From Streptomyces narbonensis (lineage in GTDB: Bacteria > Actinomycetota > Actinomycetes > Streptomycetales > Streptomycetaceae): a stretch of 32,022 nucleotides of DNA. The DNA is taken from NCBI RefSeq assembly GCF_014649015.1, contig NZ_BMSF01000031.1, positions 1 to 32,022 of the forward strand, written 5' to 3'. Positions 30,520 to 32,022 of the stretch are shown here, piece after piece (the first letter of the stretch is position 1; every line of letters starts with the position of its first letter). Made by a program: the position numbers and the translations under genes. The notes beneath the pieces are model-generated. The model searched no databases and was not told the origin of the DNA. It saw nothing but the letters and a program-made list of their open reading frames with translations.

Positions 30520-31125
30520 ATGACTGCTGATCCGCGCCGCGTCGTCCTCGCCTCCGCCTCCCCCGCCCGGCTCGGGCTGCTCCGGCAGGCCGGGATCACC
30601 CCCGAGGTGATCGTGAGCGGCGTCGACGAGGACAAGGTCCAGGCGCCGACCCCGGCCGAGCTCGCGCTCGCCCTCGCCGAGGCCAAGGCCGCCCATGTGG
30701 CCGCCCGGCCCGAGGTGTTCGGCGCGCTCGTCATCGGCTGCGACTCGGTCCTGGAGCTCGACAAGCAGGCCCTCGGCAAGCCGGCCGACGCCGCGGAGGC
30801 CACCGCCCGCTGGAAGGCCATGCGCGGCCGGACCGGCATCCTCCAGACCGGCCACTGCGTGTACGACACGGCCGCGAAGCGCTACGAGTCGGCCACGGCC
30901 TCCACCGTCGTCCGCTTCGGCGAGCCGACGGACGCGGAGATCGCCGCCTACGTGGCGAGCGGCGAACCGCTCCACGTGGCGGGCGCGTTCACCCTGGACG
31001 GCCGCTCGGCCCCGTTCATCGACGGCATCGACGGCGACCCGGGCAATGTGATCGGCCTGTCGCTGCCGCTGCTGCGCACGCTGCTCCGCAAGCTGGACGT
31101 CGAGATCACCGACCTCTGGACCTGA
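30520..31125 (+). CDS. maf: Maf-family nucleoside triphosphate pyrophosphatase
   Basis: A 201-residue house-cleaning enzyme that hydrolyses dTTP/UTP or modified nucleotides to monophosphates. Family motifs are LASASPARLGLLRQAG at the N-terminus (Ser-x-x-Arg), EAKAAHVA, the catalytic acid in VIGCDSVLELD, GKP, the RTGILQTGH loop, and EPLHVAGAFTLDG with GDPGNVIGLSLPLL. ATG 30520 matches the family start; the reading frame extends further upstream but overlaps the mmpB-like gene. Its stop is 3 bp from the convergent membrane-protein stop. Confidence 0.94.
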   Translation: MTADPRRVVLASASPARLGLLRQAGITPEVIVSGVDEDKVQAPTPAELALALAEAKAAHVAARPEVFGALVIGCDSVLELDKQALGKPADAAEATARWKAMRGRTGILQTGHCVYDTAAKRYESATASTVVRFGEPTDAEIAAYVASGEPLHVAGAFTLDGRSAPFIDGIDGDPGNVIGLSLPLLRTLLRKLDVEITDLWT

Positions 31126-31128
31126 CGG

Positions 31129-31566
31129 TCAGACGGCTGCCGGTGCCTCCTCCGGGGCACCGGCACCCTCGCCGTCCGCCTTCCCGTACGCCACCAGGGT
31201 GAGGACGACGAGTCCGACGACGGCCATCAGGAAGGCGAACGCGCCCCAGCCGATCAGACCGACGGCGACCGCGCCGAGGATGCCGTGCACGACCGCGCAG
31301 CCGATGAGCAGACCCCGGCCCGCACGGCCGGGGCGGCGGTCGCGGATGCCCGCGACGAGGGCGACGAGGGCGCACAGGACGAGCGCGACGCCGGAGCCGA
31401 TGCCGAGGCCCCAGGTGCCGGCGACCATGGCGTCGGGGTCCATGCCGTCGAGGGACATCGACTGGGCCTCCACGAAGCCCGCCATGATGCCGTTGATCGC
31501 GACGATGCCGGGCGCTTCGAGGAAGAGCACCGCCGCCGTGACGAGAGCTATCGGTCTGCGGGCCAC
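31129..31566 (-). CDS. Small integral membrane protein of unknown function
   Basis: A 145-residue protein with four probable membrane helices: RPIALVTAAVLFLEAPGIVAING, GIGSGVALVLCALVALVAGI, LLIGCAVVHGILGAVAVGLI, and AFLMAVVGLVVLTLVAYG. The polar tail is acidic and Ala-rich. No motif identifies a function. GTG 31566 is chosen because AGGGGG lies 8 nt upstream. GTG 31575 is possible but has no usable ribosome binding site. It sits between maf and accA2, facing maf, as I remember for the S. coelicolor locus. Confidence 0.8.
   Translation of the reverse strand: MARRPIALVTAAVLFLEAPGIVAINGIMAGFVEAQSMSLDGMDPDAMVAGTWGLGIGSGVALVLCALVALVAGIRDRRPGRAGRGLLIGCAVVHGILGAVAVGLIGWGAFAFLMAVVGLVVLTLVAYGKADGEGAGAPEEAPAAV
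31138..31165 (+). terminator. Terminator for maf inside the end of the convergent gene
   Basis: A perfect 10-bp stem TGCCGGTGCC/GGCACCGGCA (31138-31147, 31156-31165) with an 8-nt loop, 12 bp past the maf stop and within the last codons of the membrane protein gene. Confidence 0.65.
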
Positions 31567-31591
31567 CTCGGCCACCCCCTGAATTCGCCTG

Positions 31592-31635
31592 TTACCGGCA
31601 GTACGAACGACTGCGCGAAGGCTACTGGCCGGTAA
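31592..31635. promoter_or_regulatory. Inverted repeat upstream of the small membrane protein gene
   Basis: TTACCGGCAGTA (31592-31603) and TACTGGCCGGTAA (31623-31635) are complementary apart from one extra base. They sit 26 bp upstream of GTG 31566 and could be an operator or a leader hairpin. Confidence 0.4.
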
Positions 31636-31941
31636 ACCCCCGGACAAGAGTTCGCACACGGACGGCGGTGGCCGACCCTCCGGCAAAGAATCGCCGGGCC
31701 ATTCGTAGAGACCCGACAAAGAAACCCGAATCGCGACTGGCCGCACGAACAGAGACCTGCGCCACACCTCGGAGCTACTGTGCCGTAAAGGAACCCTGCG
31801 TACCGTGGTGCGACAAGGGAATTCACGACCCGAGCAGGCCCGGGGTCACGCTCCGTGTGGGCAAGCTCACCACTGGGGACGGGTCGAAAGGCCGTGTCGG
31901 CAGTCCCTAAACTCAGCTTGTTTCAAGGAGAGGGAGCCATC
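31636..31941. other. Intergenic region upstream of accA2, with a probable promoter
   Basis: About 300 bp, less GC-rich than its surroundings, with no supported gene. TAAACT at 31908-31913 is a fair -10 element for accA2, with TCGAAA (31884-31889) 18 bp upstream as a weak -35. The ribosome binding site AAGGAGAGGGAG lies directly before GTG 31942. Confidence 0.45.
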
Positions 31942-32022
31942 GTGCGCAAGGTGCTCATCGCCAACCGTGGCGAAATCGCTGTCCGTGTGGCCCGGGCGTG
32001 CCGGGACGCCGGTATCGGCAGC
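31942..32022 (+). CDS. accA2: Acetyl/propionyl-CoA carboxylase alpha subunit (biotin carboxylase plus BCCP), 5' end only
   Basis: Only 27 codons are present before the window ends. They read MRKVLIANRGEIAVRVARAC and then RDAGIGS, the invariant start of the biotin carboxylase domain (nucleotide-binding ANRGEIA). The family is about 580-590 residues with a C-terminal biotinyl domain, and this protein would pair with PccB and PccE. It begins at GTG 31942 with a strong purine-rich ribosome binding site. The gene name follows the S. coelicolor locus order from memory; accA1 is a near-identical paralogue elsewhere in that genome. Confidence 0.93.
   Translation, partial: MRKVLIANRGEIAVRVARACRDAGIGS

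Noticed and set aside
31668..31910. An 80-codon plus-strand frame before accA2
   Set aside because: No ribosome binding site, atypical codon use and no family resemblance; it overlaps the likely accA2 promoter.

Overview
The window is a very GC-rich, gene-dense stretch of actinomycete chromosome, almost certainly Streptomyces. The evidence is GC-saturated third codon positions, frequent GTG starts, and a recognisable core: metK, hutH, a GAF-GGDEF diguanylate cyclase (cdgE type), the adenylate cyclase cya, birA, pccB-pccE, mmpB-like, maf and accA2. From memory this core follows the S. coelicolor SCO4921-SCO4934 gene order. Both edges cut genes: metK on the left (3' end missing) and accA2 on the right (only 27 codons present).

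Layout. 1-9655: metK; a secreted GH84 beta-N-acetylglucosaminidase; a zinc alcohol dehydrogenase divergent from an XRE/MmyB-type regulator; an L,D-transpeptidase lipoprotein; a small acidic protein; a tiny LAETG sortase substrate; and hutH. 9703-21803 looks like an accessory block between hutH and cdgE. It holds a two-gene operon (two-helix membrane protein plus NB-ARC/TPR STAND ATPase), a YwqG-like protein, an XRE-DUF397 pair facing two tiny coupled genes, three secreted or hydrolytic proteins (SGNH esterase, I36/FG-GAP protein, alpha/beta hydrolase), a RibD/DHFR-like reductase and a winged-helix-like protein with an acidic Pro-Glu linker. 21791-26071 (all minus): cdgE, enoyl-CoA hydratase, cya and birA, i.e. 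c-di-GMP and cAMP synthesis side by side. 26206-28047: pccB-pccE, the carboxyltransferase and epsilon subunits of acyl-CoA carboxylase, whose biotinylated alpha subunit (accA2) starts at 31942 and whose biotin ligase is birA. 28158-30291: a DHA2-type MFS exporter divergent from its TetR regulator. 30362-31566: mmpB-like, maf and a small membrane protein.

The most interesting signal is in 9703-12386. The membrane protein carries two copies, and the STAND ATPase N-terminus one copy, of the same nine-residue motif GD[VS][ST]xSA[VL]G. This is the arrangement expected if a sensor ATPase templates a membrane effector through homotypic, possibly amyloid-like, contacts. Other points are two BldD-like boxes (one 44 bp upstream of cdgE), a 16-bp operator-like sequence shared by two distant promoters, a 3 x 25-bp tandem repeat running into a 22-bp perfect hairpin, a 371-bp segment bounded by perfect 20-bp inverted repeats, and several genes with a -10 hexamer 6-8 bp before the start codon, suggesting leaderless mRNAs. 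No tRNA, rRNA, CRISPR array or intact transposase was seen.
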